From contig JAJZRF010000011.1 of assembly GCA_021847425.1 (NCBI GenBank), positions 1 through 58,181 of the forward strand: DNA of 58,181 nucleotides, read 5' to 3'. Origin of the DNA: Deltaproteobacteria bacterium (GTDB lineage: Bacteria; Desulfobacterota; Desulfobulbia; Desulfobulbales; Desulfurivibrionaceae). Position numbers and translations under genes: made by a program. Below are positions 24,262 to 33,173 of this stretch, piece by piece (the first letter of the stretch is position 1; the number at the start of each line of letters is the position of its first letter). The notes under the pieces were generated by a model. That model saw only the letters and a program-made list of their open reading frames with translations, was not told the origin of the DNA and did not search any database.

Positions 24262-26346
24262 ATGAAAAATATCCATCTGCCCCATTCTCTCCATGCCCTG
24301 CCGGGTCTCATTCTTTTCGGCCTTTGCCTTCTTGTGTGTGGAGGGCTTCCGGATCTGGGCTGGGCCCAGGATGCCGCGCCGCTTCCACCGCAGACGGAGC
24401 AGGCAGCACCCCCCGAAACCCCGGCGCAGGTTTGGCAAGAGGCAGCGGAGGCGGCAAAGGCTGGGGATCTGGCAAAGGCCGCCGCCGCGTATCAACGGTA
24501 CTTTGAGAAATTTCGCGATACGGCGCAGGCGGAAGAGGCGCTCTGGCAGGCGGCCCAAGCCACAAAACAGCTGATGCTGAAGAGCGCAACGCCCGATTGG
24601 GGCATGGTGCGCGACATCTTCCGAAGGTATGGCGATGATTTTCCAAAATCAAAAAGAGCGGCCGAGGCGTATTTTGAGCTCGGGTACGCCCATTATCGCA
24701 TGCATTTTTACCGGGAGGCGCTCATTTATTTTAAGTTTTTTTTCCAGCGTTATCCCGATTCTCCCCTGCGGGATCGTGTGCGGCTCGCGCAGGCGGACGC
24801 ATTTTCCGCCATCGGAAAGGTGGCCGAAGCACTGGATATCTATAAAAAGGTTTCCGAGTCCGGCGATAAGGATATCAAGGCCCAGGCCCTGATGGGGCAG
24901 GGTGAGCTCATGGCCGCCAACAAGGATCCTGTCGGGGCCTTGCAAACCTTTGCCACGCTTTTTGAAAAATATCCTGATTATCATTACCGGAACCCGGCGC
25001 TGTTGCGCAAGCTTGGCCATGTCTATCTGAAATTGGGCAGGGAGGAGGAAGCCCGGGAATCCCTGTTCCATTATTTGAATTTGGCGGAGAACCCTCCCGA
25101 CCGGGAGGAGGTTCTTTTTGAGTTGGCTGAGAGTTATCTCCGGAGTGGGGATGGGCTCACGGCCCTGAAGCTCTATGAGCGGATACTTGAAGATTCAACC
25201 CGTGAGGACCGGGTTGCTGTTCTGGCACGGTTTCGGCGGGCCGAGTACAGGGATAATCCGGAAGGGAGAACGCTCAAGGGGCAGCAGGCCACTGACCTGA
25301 CCGATCCTGAGGGAGATAAACCTTTTCTTGCGGTGATTGAGGCGTATCCCGATGATCCCATTGCCCAGGACGCCCGCCGCGATCTCTTTCTTCGGTATCA
25401 GGCCCGCAATAACGCTGCGGCTGCCGCTGATATCGGCAGGAGCTATCTGCTGCATGACAAGCCGGGAGTCGTTCCCGGGAAGAAGCAAAATTTTTCCGGC
25501 AAGATTCTGCTCTACCTTGGGGAAGGATTTCTCGCCCGGAAGGAATACGACAAGCTCTATCAGTTATATGTTTCAGAATACCGTCATGTCAGCACCATGG
25601 AGAATGGACGCTTTCTCTATCTGGTTGGGCAGGCGCTTGAGTCGTTGTCCCTGCTTGATCAAGCTTCCGTGGTTTATTTTCGCGCCCAGGGGTTGCCCTT
25701 GTCCGAGGAAGACAAAGCCGATCTCTATAGCCGGAGGGCCGGGGTCTATCTTCTCCAGAAAAATCTGACTGCGGCCAACAGGCTGCTCTGCTATGCCCGG
25801 GATATCTACAGGGATACCGAATATCTTGGGGAATTCGATTACCTGACCGGGAAGCTCAATGAGGCGCAGGGGAAAAAGAACGAGGCTCTTGCCTACTATG
25901 TCAAGGCAACGAACGATGCCCCTGTTTCGGCAAAGATAAAGGTCTACATGGACGCGCGCCTGCGGATGCTGGACTCCCTCGGTCTGTATGCCGACGGAGT
26001 CCGGGTTCTTTCGTGTTCCCGCCAGAATCAATGGCTGGGGCCTGAAGCATTGCAACGTTGGTACAGGGAGTTCGGCGATGGGTTGGCCGGTCAGGGGGCC
26101 AAGTCGGCCATTGACACCTATCTGGCCGGAGTCGACAGTGAGATGCCGAAGGACAGCAAGGCTGCCCAGCAGATTCACCTTCAATTGGGCGATATGTTCC
26201 GCAAGGGTGGGGAGATGGAGAAAGCGCGGGGGCATCTTCAGCAGGCCCAGGCCGGGCCGGACGAGCTTCTCAGGAAAAAGGCGAAAAATCTCCTGAACCA
26301 GATTGACATTGATCTGGGAAGAAAATCGCGGAAGGGGGGCCGGTGA
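24262..26346 (+). CDS. Secreted TPR-repeat protein
   Basis: A 694-residue protein with a signal peptide (hydrophobic LILFGLCLLVCGGLPDLGWA). Many tetratricopeptide-like helical repeats follow, for example AYFELGYAHYRMHFYREALIYFKFFFQRYP and ALMGQGELMAANKDPVGALQ. The first repeats resemble YbgF/BamD-type outer-membrane adaptors. It is probably a periplasmic scaffold. It lies in the regulatory operon upstream of the FlrB/FlrC-like pair, so a role in motility is plausible but unproven. The ATG at 24262 was chosen because it begins the signal peptide. Confidence 0.8.
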   Translation: MKNIHLPHSLHALPGLILFGLCLLVCGGLPDLGWAQDAAPLPPQTEQAAPPETPAQVWQEAAEAAKAGDLAKAAAAYQRYFEKFRDTAQAEEALWQAAQATKQLMLKSATPDWGMVRDIFRRYGDDFPKSKRAAEAYFELGYAHYRMHFYREALIYFKFFFQRYPDSPLRDRVRLAQADAFSAIGKVAEALDIYKKVSESGDKDIKAQALMGQGELMAANKDPVGALQTFATLFEKYPDYHYRNPALLRKLGHVYLKLGREEEARESLFHYLNLAENPPDREEVLFELAESYLRSGDGLTALKLYERILEDSTREDRVAVLARFRRAEYRDNPEGRTLKGQQATDLTDPEGDKPFLAVIEAYPDDPIAQDARRDLFLRYQARNNAAAAADIGRSYLLHDKPGVVPGKKQNFSGKILLYLGEGFLARKEYDKLYQLYVSEYRHVSTMENGRFLYLVGQALESLSLLDQASVVYFRAQGLPLSEEDKADLYSRRAGVYLLQKNLTAANRLLCYARDIYRDTEYLGEFDYLTGKLNEAQGKKNEALAYYVKATNDAPVSAKIKVYMDARLRMLDSLGLYADGVRVLSCSRQNQWLGPEALQRWYREFGDGLAGQGAKSAIDTYLAGVDSEMPKDSKAAQQIHLQLGDMFRKGGEMEKARGHLQQAQAGPDELLRKKAKNLLNQIDIDLGRKSRKGGR

Positions 26347-26358
26347 AAGCGATGACGG

Positions 26359-27525
26359 ATGCATGCCATTCAGGCCGGATTACGTGACGTGATGGCGCAG
26401 GCGGCCTTTGACACCCCGGAGCATTTGCGGGAATTCTTTTTTGCCATGATTGAAAGTCTGCCGGGGGGGATTCTGCTTGCCGACCGGCAGGGAAATCTGC
26501 TGGCGGTAAACCGGAAGGGTTCCCAGCTTCTCGGCCTTGCCGGAAGCTCCCTCCAGAATAAAACCTGCTGGGGGTTGCTTTCCCAGAAATTCGGCCTGAC
26601 GCATGAGCTTGCGGCCTTGACTCTTTCCGGGGGGCGCCTTCTCTGTGAGATGGAGGAGGCAACCGGCGGGCCGGAAAAACGCTGCATCCTCGTCAGCCGC
26701 AATGATTTGCAAAGCCCGTTCCTGCATGTGGCCGGGTTTTTTCTTTCCCTGGAGGATGTGACCTTTCCAGCCCTGATGGAGATGCATCTCGACCGGCGCA
26801 AGCGTTTTGCCGCCATGCAGGAGATGGCCGAGGCCATGAGCCAGGAACTGAAGAACCCCTTGGGCAGTCTTGAGCTGTATGCCTCGATTCTCAAGCGGGA
26901 GCTGGCCGGAGACCCCGACAATGAGCGGGTCGCGGCCCGGATGCTGGGGGCGGTGCGAACCATGCATCATCTGCTGGATAATTTCGTGACCTTTTCCGGG
27001 TTTCCGCTCCCGCAGCTGGAGGAACTGGATATGGTCGCGGTGCTCAAGAAAAGCATGGAAACTCTCCGTGAAATGGCCGGAGACCATGGTATACTCATGG
27101 AGAGCCGGATTGAGCCGGAGCAGGCATATCTCCTCGGGGACCAGGCCCTGATCGGGCAGCTTCTGCTCAATCTCGGTTTGAATGCCATTGAAAGCATGCC
27201 GGTGGGCGGGACGTTGTCCCTGGGCCTGCGGACTTTGCCCCCGGACAAGGAGCATGGCGCTCTGGTGGAACTCAGGGTGCAGGACAGGGGGGCGGGGATT
27301 GCCCCGGAAAATCTGCAGAAAATCTTTGATCCGTTTTTTTCGACCAAGGGGAGAAATCGTGGATTGGGTCTGGCCATCAGTCATGCCATTGTCGAGGCGC
27401 ATCATGGATTGATCGAGGTAGAGAGCGAACCGGGACGGGGCGCCACCTTCAGGGTGTTGCTGCCAGTGGAGCTCAGAGCGGCAACAGGAACCAGTCGGGG
27501 AAAAGATGTCAGAGCCGATGTCTGA
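26359..27525 (+). CDS. FlrB/FleS-like PAS histidine kinase lacking the expected acceptor His
   Basis: A 388-residue soluble kinase. A PAS domain (residues about 25-140) precedes a dimerisation helix, EMAEAMSQELKNPLGSLELY. Here the canonical H of HE(I/L)xNPLG is Gln162 (codon CAG), followed by an otherwise normal HATPase_c domain (NLGLNAIES, DRGAGIAPENL, RGLGLAISHAIVEAHHG). Without that His, autophosphorylation by the usual route should fail. It overlaps the next gene, a FlrC-like activator, by 20 bases, as in flrBC pairs. It may signal by interaction, or another residue may serve. Confidence 0.87.
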   Translation: MHAIQAGLRDVMAQAAFDTPEHLREFFFAMIESLPGGILLADRQGNLLAVNRKGSQLLGLAGSSLQNKTCWGLLSQKFGLTHELAALTLSGGRLLCEMEEATGGPEKRCILVSRNDLQSPFLHVAGFFLSLEDVTFPALMEMHLDRRKRFAAMQEMAEAMSQELKNPLGSLELYASILKRELAGDPDNERVAARMLGAVRTMHHLLDNFVTFSGFPLPQLEELDMVAVLKKSMETLREMAGDHGILMESRIEPEQAYLLGDQALIGQLLLNLGLNAIESMPVGGTLSLGLRTLPPDKEHGALVELRVQDRGAGIAPENLQKIFDPFFSTKGRNRGLGLAISHAIVEAHHGLIEVESEPGRGATFRVLLPVELRAATGTSRGKDVRADV

Positions 27526-28960
27526 ACAGATGCATACGATACTGATTGTGGACGATGAGCAGAACATGCGTGTCGCCCTCTTTGAGGCGTTGAGCCGCAA
27601 TGGGCACGAAGTCGCGGTTGCGGAAAGTGGCCGGATGGCCTTGGAGATGATCGCCAGGCATCCGCCTGATCTGGTGGTTACCGACATAAAGATGCCGGGG
27701 ATGGATGGCTTGGAGCTTTTGCGGCAGGTAAAGGCGCTGCGCCCTGAGCTGCCGGTGGTGATCATGACGGGTTTCGCCACGGTGGACACCGCGGTGGAGG
27801 CCATGAAGCAGGGCGCCTTTGATTATCTGCTAAAGCCGTTCCCGGTGGAGGTTATTGAAGAGACGGTGGCCAGGGTTTTCGCCCTGGAGCGCAGGTTGCC
27901 GCAAGTGCTCGGCAGGCCGGGACCGCAAAAGGGTGGGGAGGAACCGTCCGTCCTTGATAAGCCGATCATCGGCCGAAACCCCAAGCTGCTCCAGCTCATG
28001 GCCCGGGCCAGAAGCGTGGCTTCCAGCAAGGCCACCGTCCTCATCCTTGGTGAATCCGGGACGGGCAAGGAGGTTTTTGCCCGCTTTATCCATCTGGAAA
28101 GCGACCGGCGAAACGGGCCGTTCGTGGCCTTGAACTGCGCCGCTCTGCCGGAAGGGCTCCTGGAAAGCGAGCTGTTCGGCCATGAGAAGGGGGCTTTCAC
28201 CGGGGCCATTGTCACCAAAAAAGGGAAATTCGAGCTGGCTGACGGCGGCACTCTGTTGCTGGACGAGATCGGGGAGATTCCTTTGCATCTCCAGGCCAAA
28301 CTTTTGCGGGTTCTGCAGGAGGAAGAGGTGGACAGGCTGGGGGGCCGGTCCCCTTTCAAGATTGATGTGCATGTGCTGGCCACCACCAACCGTGATCTGG
28401 AAGCGGCGGTGAAGCAAGGTGTTTTCCGGCAGGATTTGTACTATCGCCTGAACGTCATCCCCCTGAAGCTTCCCCCTCTGCGCGAACGGAGGGAGGATGT
28501 CGGGCTGCTGGTGGATTTTTTCATCAAAAAGTACGCGGCTCAATACGGCAAGCCTTTGAAGCAACCTTCCTCTGCCGTCTGGGCCAGGTTTGCCGATTAC
28601 GGCTGGCCCGGCAATGTGCGCGAGATGGAGAACCTCATTGAGCGGGCCATGCTCCTTTCCCAGGGCCATGAGCTTGATCTTTGGGATTTTTGGGACGATG
28701 TCGAGCCGCCCAGCCAGACCGAATCCGCGATGGCTGTTGTTTCCGCAGTCTCCGGCCATTCCGCGGTGGCCGCGGCCAATACTTCCGCGGCCATGGAAAT
28801 CGGGGCGCAGACCTTGCGGGAGGTTGAGCGTCAAATGATCCTGCATGCCTTGCAGGCAAACGACAATAATCGGACACATGCGGCCGAGATTCTCGGGATC
28901 AGTGTTCGCACCCTGCGCAATAAATTGCATGAATACCGTTCCCTGGGGATAATCGATTAA
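27506..28960 (+). CDS. FlrC-like sigma-54-dependent response regulator
   Basis: A 484-residue NtrC-family activator with all key parts intact. The receiver domain has Asp60 (LVVTDIKMPGMDG) and Lys in YLLKPF. The AAA+ domain has Walker A GESGTGKE, the GAFTGA sigma-54 contact loop, and Walker B GGTLLLDEI. A Fis-type HTH closes the protein (NNRTHAAEILGISVRTLRNKL). It probably activates the two sigma-54 flagellar promoters downstream. The start ATG lies inside the 3' end of the kinase gene. Confidence 0.93.
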   Translation: MSEPMSEQMHTILIVDDEQNMRVALFEALSRNGHEVAVAESGRMALEMIARHPPDLVVTDIKMPGMDGLELLRQVKALRPELPVVIMTGFATVDTAVEAMKQGAFDYLLKPFPVEVIEETVARVFALERRLPQVLGRPGPQKGGEEPSVLDKPIIGRNPKLLQLMARARSVASSKATVLILGESGTGKEVFARFIHLESDRRNGPFVALNCAALPEGLLESELFGHEKGAFTGAIVTKKGKFELADGGTLLLDEIGEIPLHLQAKLLRVLQEEEVDRLGGRSPFKIDVHVLATTNRDLEAAVKQGVFRQDLYYRLNVIPLKLPPLRERREDVGLLVDFFIKKYAAQYGKPLKQPSSAVWARFADYGWPGNVREMENLIERAMLLSQGHELDLWDFWDDVEPPSQTESAMAVVSAVSGHSAVAAANTSAAMEIGAQTLREVERQMILHALQANDNNRTHAAEILGISVRTLRNKLHEYRSLGIID

Positions 28961-29162
28961 ATCCCCCTGCTTTTTTCCGGCGAAGGTTCCCGTTTTAACG
29001 TGGTTTTGTTTTTTTGTTATTGATTCCAGCTTGTTGCAATATTTTTTTGTGCCCTGCCCGTGTTTTTTTCTCCGTGTTCCCCCCTTTCGATCCTCTTTTT
29101 TCTCGGTAAAAACGATTATTTTCTTCTGGTGTCTCACCCTTGTTGGGGGAAATATTGGCCGG

Positions 29163-29179
29163 TGGCATTTTTTTTGCAT
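29163..29179 (+). promoter_or_regulatory. Sigma-54 promoter for flgB operon
   Basis: TGGCATTTTTTTTTGCAT-like element: GG at 29164-29165 and GC at 29176-29177 are separated by exactly 10 bases, with TGGCA and TTGCAT half-sites. It lies about 43 bases before the flgB ATG and just downstream of the flrC-like activator gene. Confidence 0.88.
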
Positions 29180-29221
29180 GTAAACCAGGCAGGTTGTTTG
29201 GCTCAGAATAAGGAGAATGGT

Positions 29222-29608
29222 ATGCCCATAAACAAATTGTTCGACGGAAGTATTGAAACCATGCGCCAGGCGCTTACCCTGCGTCAGGAGCGGCAAGGTC
29301 TTATCCAGTCCAATGTCGCGAATTATGAAACGCCAGGCTACATGGGGCAGGATTTTAATTTTGCCAAGGTCATGCAGAGTGTGATGAGCGGCCAGGGGGA
29401 GTTGGCGAGAACCGATAAGGGGCATATGCAGCTTGATGCCATGGAAGCCAGCAAAACCAGGGAGTTCACCAACGAGAAAAGGCCTGTGGACCTGGATGAG
29501 GAGATGGTGAAGATGGCCGAAAACCAGCTGATGTATCAGGTGGTCGCCAAGAGCATCGGGAAAAAATTTGATGGATTGCGCTACGCCATTGACGAGGGAG
29601 GTAAATAA
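29222..29608 (+). CDS. flgB: Flagellar basal body rod protein FlgB
   Basis: A 128-residue proximal rod subunit with the conserved N-terminal helix and SNVANYETPGYMGQDFNF (flagellar rod/hook signature) and a C-terminal helix (EMVKMAENQLMYQVVAKSIGKKF). It is exported by the flagellar type III system without a cleaved signal. AAGGAG precedes the ATG; longer upstream readings run through the promoter and are rejected. Confidence 0.96.
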   Translation: MPINKLFDGSIETMRQALTLRQERQGLIQSNVANYETPGYMGQDFNFAKVMQSVMSGQGELARTDKGHMQLDAMEASKTREFTNEKRPVDLDEEMVKMAENQLMYQVVAKSIGKKFDGLRYAIDEGGK

Positions 29609-29611
29609 CGG

Positions 29612-30049
29612 ATGGATACTTTTACAGCCATGGAGATCAGCGGGTCCGCCCTCAAGGCGGAGAGAGCCCGGCTCAACATTGCAGCCATGAACTTGGCCAA
29701 CGCCAACACCACCCGGACCATGGAAGGCGGACCGTACAAGGCCAAATCCGTGGTTTTCGAGGCCAAGCCTCTGGATGGCGTGAATTTTCAGGACACTCTC
29801 AACTCCACCACCGAGCGTCTCCGCAAGGTTGAGGTGGTGCAGATAAGCGAAGACAAGGCGCCGTTCAAGGAGATATACGATCCTTCCCACCCGGATGCGG
29901 ATGCGAACGGAATAGTTCGTTTTCCCAACGTCAACGTAGCCGAGCAGATGGTGGACATGATGAGCGCCCGGCGTTCGTATGAAGCCAATGTCACGGCATT
30001 GGATGCTGCGAAGAGTATGGCGCTTAAGGCTCTGGATATCGGCAGGTAG
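29612..30049 (+). CDS. flgC: Flagellar basal body rod protein FlgC
   Basis: A 145-residue proximal rod protein with the signature ALKAERARLNIAAMNLANANTT and the C-terminal NVNVAEQMVDMMSARRSYEANVTALDAAKSM. It follows flgB by 3 bases. Confidence 0.97.
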   Translation: MDTFTAMEISGSALKAERARLNIAAMNLANANTTRTMEGGPYKAKSVVFEAKPLDGVNFQDTLNSTTERLRKVEVVQISEDKAPFKEIYDPSHPDADANGIVRFPNVNVAEQMVDMMSARRSYEANVTALDAAKSMALKALDIGR

Positions 30050-30112
30050 CTGCCGGCGGCAGAGGGCGAGGTCTATTTGTACAGTCAATCGTGAGCAACA
30101 GGAGGTATACAG

Positions 30113-30412
30113 ATGGATAAAATAACCATGCAGCCGGTCAGTCTGCCCGGATCATCACCGCTGAAGTCTTCTGGGGCGTCAGGCGTCTCTGGGGAGGGCT
30201 TTTCCGAGATTCTCAGCCGGTCGATTGCCGACGTGAACGGCCAGGCCCAGGAAGCCGATCAGCTTGTGGAAGGACTTGCCGCGGGCGAACATGCCAATAT
30301 CCATGAAACCATGATTGCCATGGAGAAATCGGATATCTCCTTTCGGATGATGACCAGGGTGCAGCAGAAGGTCATTAGCGCGTACCAAGAAGTCATGAGG
30401 ATGCAGATTTAG
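30113..30412 (+). CDS. fliE: Flagellar hook-basal body complex protein FliE
   Basis: A 99-residue protein joining the MS ring to the proximal rod. The C-terminal half carries the family motif (GEHANIHETMIAMEKSDISF and MMTRVQQKVISAYQEVMRMQI). GGAGG lies just upstream of the ATG. Confidence 0.95.
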   Translation: MDKITMQPVSLPGSSPLKSSGASGVSGEGFSEILSRSIADVNGQAQEADQLVEGLAAGEHANIHETMIAMEKSDISFRMMTRVQQKVISAYQEVMRMQI

Positions 30413-30422
30413 CAGGATGTTG

Positions 30423-30453
30423 AGAAAGCGACACGGGATATTCGTCGCTTTCT
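30423..30453 (+). terminator. Hairpin in the fliE-fliF gap (possible attenuator)
   Basis: AGAAAGCGAC pairs perfectly with GTCGCTTTCT over an 11-base loop and is followed by TTGCAATTTTG, a poor T-tract. Inside an operon it may act as a partial terminator or an mRNA-stabilising stem. Confidence 0.55.
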
Positions 30454-30524
30454 TGCAATTTTGATCACTCGGCAGCAAGCAAGCTTGGCGATACAAGGCA
30501 AACTCTCAGGGAAAGGAACAGAGC

Positions 30525-32144
30525 ATGGCTACCCCAAAAGAAATTCTTGAGCAGATCGTCTCCATTTTCAAGGGGTTGAGCATGACCCAGAAAATATTGG
30601 GGGCCGTGGTGATCGCCGTGGTGGTTGGCGGTCTGTTGAGCCTGACCACCGCGGGCAAGGATGCCTCTTACAAGGTTCTCTTTTCCGGGCTGAACCAGGC
30701 AGATGCGGGCGAGGTCGTGACGAAACTCAAGGACCAGCGCATCCCGTACAAGTTGTCCGATGATGGCGGGGCCATCCTGGTTCCGGCCTCGCAGGTATAT
30801 GAGGTCAGGCTGACCCTGGCAGGCGAGGGATTGCCCCGGGGCGGCGGAGTCGGCTTTGAGATCTTCAACCAGACGAGCTTCGGCCAGACCGATTTTGTCC
30901 AGCGGCTGAACTATCAGAGAGCTTTGCAGGGAGAGTTGGCAAGAACCATCATGAATTTCCAGCAGGTACTCGAGGCCAGGGTTCATATCGCCACCCCCAA
31001 GGAATCGGTGTTCGTCGAGGACCAAAAACCTCCCACCGCCTCAATCAGCGTCAAGCTGCGCGGCAGGGATAAACTCAGCGAGCATGAGATCCTGAGCATT
31101 GTCAATCTTGTGGCCAGTGCGGTCCCGGGGCTTACCACGGACAATATCACCCTGGTCGATACCAGCGGCCGTCTGCTCTTCCGGAAACAGGCCGATGGCG
31201 AGGGGGTGCTCACCGGAAACCAGCTGGAATATGAGATGAAGATTGAAGACACCCTGCGGCAGAAGGTGGAAAGCATGCTGGAGGAGGTGGTTGGCGTGGA
31301 CCGGGTCAGGGCGCGGGTCACCGCGGACATGGATTTCAACAAGGTTGACCGAACCGAGGAAAGTTTCGATCCCGAGGCCCAGGTGGTGCGCAGCGAGCAG
31401 ATGCTCACGGAAACCGATCAGCGTGGCGGTCCCACTCCCGAAGGAATCCCGGGGGTCAAGGGCGAGCTTGCCACCTTTGCCGAGGAAGGCGGCGGGGCGG
31501 CAGGAAAGGGGGCGGCAACCGGGTATACGCGCAACAATGTGACCCGCAATTATGAAATCAGCAAACAGATCAAGCACATCCAGGATAAGGGCGGTAGTGT
31601 CAAAAAATTGTCCATTGCCGTTATGGTCGATGGCACCTATGAGAAGAGCGTTGACAAGGATGGCAAGACAAGTCTAAAATATAAGCCGCGAAGCCCTGAG
31701 GAAATGCGGAATTTGGAGAAGTTGGTCAAGAATGCCGTTGGCTTCGACGAAGAGCGGGGCGATCAGGTGGAAGTGGCGAGCCTGCCCTTTGCCCTGTCCT
31801 CTGTTCCCGAGCCGGCGCCGGATCCAATGGAAAAATATCGGGCGATAATGGAATGGTTGGCCATGCCCCTGGTGTATCTGCTGGTTGCGCTTCTGGTGAT
31901 TCTCTTTGTTATCAAGCCCTTCCTGAAAATTCTCGCCGCCAAGCAGTTGGAGGCCGGCGCGGCCGGAGCCATGGCCAAGCATGGTGTGCACGGTCCCGCC
32001 GTTGGCGGAGTTGCGGCCGAGGAGGAAGATTTGTCCCTTGCCCCGCGAGGACTTACCGATCAGGAGCGGATCTACCGCCTGGCCCAGAGCGATCCCGATC
32101 GGGCTGCGGACTTGGTGCGTCGTTGGTTACGTGAAGAGGCTTGA
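30525..32144 (+). CDS. fliF: Flagellar MS-ring protein FliF
   Basis: A 539-residue protein with two membrane helices (ILGAVVIAVVVGGLLSL near 25-45, and AMPLVYLLVALLVILFVIKPF near 445-465). Ring-building motifs lie between them, for example FSGLNQADAGEVVTKLKD and ALQGELARTIMNFQQVLEARVHIA. The short cytoplasmic C-terminus (SDPDRAADLVRRWLREEA) is the FliG-binding segment. It forms the MS ring on which the motor and export gate assemble. Confidence 0.97.
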   Translation: MATPKEILEQIVSIFKGLSMTQKILGAVVIAVVVGGLLSLTTAGKDASYKVLFSGLNQADAGEVVTKLKDQRIPYKLSDDGGAILVPASQVYEVRLTLAGEGLPRGGGVGFEIFNQTSFGQTDFVQRLNYQRALQGELARTIMNFQQVLEARVHIATPKESVFVEDQKPPTASISVKLRGRDKLSEHEILSIVNLVASAVPGLTTDNITLVDTSGRLLFRKQADGEGVLTGNQLEYEMKIEDTLRQKVESMLEEVVGVDRVRARVTADMDFNKVDRTEESFDPEAQVVRSEQMLTETDQRGGPTPEGIPGVKGELATFAEEGGGAAGKGAATGYTRNNVTRNYEISKQIKHIQDKGGSVKKLSIAVMVDGTYEKSVDKDGKTSLKYKPRSPEEMRNLEKLVKNAVGFDEERGDQVEVASLPFALSSVPEPAPDPMEKYRAIMEWLAMPLVYLLVALLVILFVIKPFLKILAAKQLEAGAAGAMAKHGVHGPAVGGVAAEEEDLSLAPRGLTDQERIYRLAQSDPDRAADLVRRWLREEA

Positions 32145-32147
32145 TCC

Positions 32148-33173
32148 ATGAGTAAACCTGAAAAAAAGAGCGGTGACTCCCTCACCGGGCCGGAAAAAGC
32201 GGCGGTTTTTCTGCTCACCGTGGGAGAGGATTTTGCCGCCCAGGTTTTCCAGAGGCTCGACCCCGAGGATATCAAGCATGTCGGCCGGCAGATGGCCAGG
32301 ATCGACAAGGTCGATAAAGATGATCTGACCGCTCTGGTCAATGAGTTCAAGGCCGACACCGGCGACACCGACATCTTTCTGTCCGGCAACGAGATGCTGG
32401 AAAGCGCCTTGAAGCGGGCGCTTTCCAGCGAAAAGGCCAGTGAAATCCTGGAAGAAATCCGCTCGGACTGGAAGCTCACCCTTTTTCAGAAGGCACGCAA
32501 GCTCGAGCCCAAGGTGCTGGTCAACTTTTTGCGCAACGAGCATCCCCAGACCGTGGCCCTGGTCCTCTCTGTTCTGGAGCCGACCCAGTCGGCCCAGATC
32601 CTCATGGAGTTCAGTGAGGAGGTTCAGGTGGAGGTCATGATGCGCATGGCGGAACTCGACAAGGTAAGCCCCGAGATTCTTGTGGACGTGGATCGGGTGC
32701 TGCAGGACGAGCTTCTTTCGGTTGAAGGCATGGAGGGCCAGCGTCTTGGCGGGGTGGAGGCCGTGGCCGAGATCCTGAACAATGCCGATCGGGGGTTGGA
32801 GGCGTCTATTCTCGAAGGGATTGAGGAACAGCGCGAAAATCTGGCCGATGAAATCCGGAGGCTCATGTTTGTCTTTGAAGATCTCATGACCGTGGATGAC
32901 CGCGGTATCCAGGCAATCCTCAAGGAGGTCAGCACCGATGACTTGAAGCTGGCCCTAAAGCTTGCCTCCGATGAGCTCAAGACAAAGATATTCGGCTGCA
33001 TGTCTTCCCGGGCCGTGGAAATGCTCAAGGAAGATATGGAGATCATGGGGCCGACCCGGGTAAAGGATGTGGAAGCAGCTCAGCAGTCCATAATCAAGAT
33101 TGCCAAGCGGCTGGAGCAGGAAGGCAAGATCCAGCTCATGAGCGGCGGCGGCGGCGAGGACGAATTTGTCTAA
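32148..33173 (+). CDS. fliG: Flagellar motor switch protein FliG
   Basis: A 341-residue switch protein with the N-terminal FliF-binding domain (TGPEKAAVFLLTVGEDFAAQVF), the middle domain with EHPQT (NFLRNEHPQTVALVLS), and the C-terminal torque helix (FEDLMTVDDRGIQAILKEVSTDDLKLALK). It starts 3 bases after fliF and overlaps fliH by 8 bases. Confidence 0.97.
   Translation: MSKPEKKSGDSLTGPEKAAVFLLTVGEDFAAQVFQRLDPEDIKHVGRQMARIDKVDKDDLTALVNEFKADTGDTDIFLSGNEMLESALKRALSSEKASEILEEIRSDWKLTLFQKARKLEPKVLVNFLRNEHPQTVALVLSVLEPTQSAQILMEFSEEVQVEVMMRMAELDKVSPEILVDVDRVLQDELLSVEGMEGQRLGGVEAVAEILNNADRGLEASILEGIEEQRENLADEIRRLMFVFEDLMTVDDRGIQAILKEVSTDDLKLALKLASDELKTKIFGCMSSRAVEMLKEDMEIMGPTRVKDVEAAQQSIIKIAKRLEQEGKIQLMSGGGGEDEFV

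Noticed and set aside
27830..30088. Long minus-strand frame running across the flrC-like gene and flgBC
   Set aside because: It crosses the sigma-54 promoter, ribosome-binding sites and several solid plus-strand genes; it has no family features.
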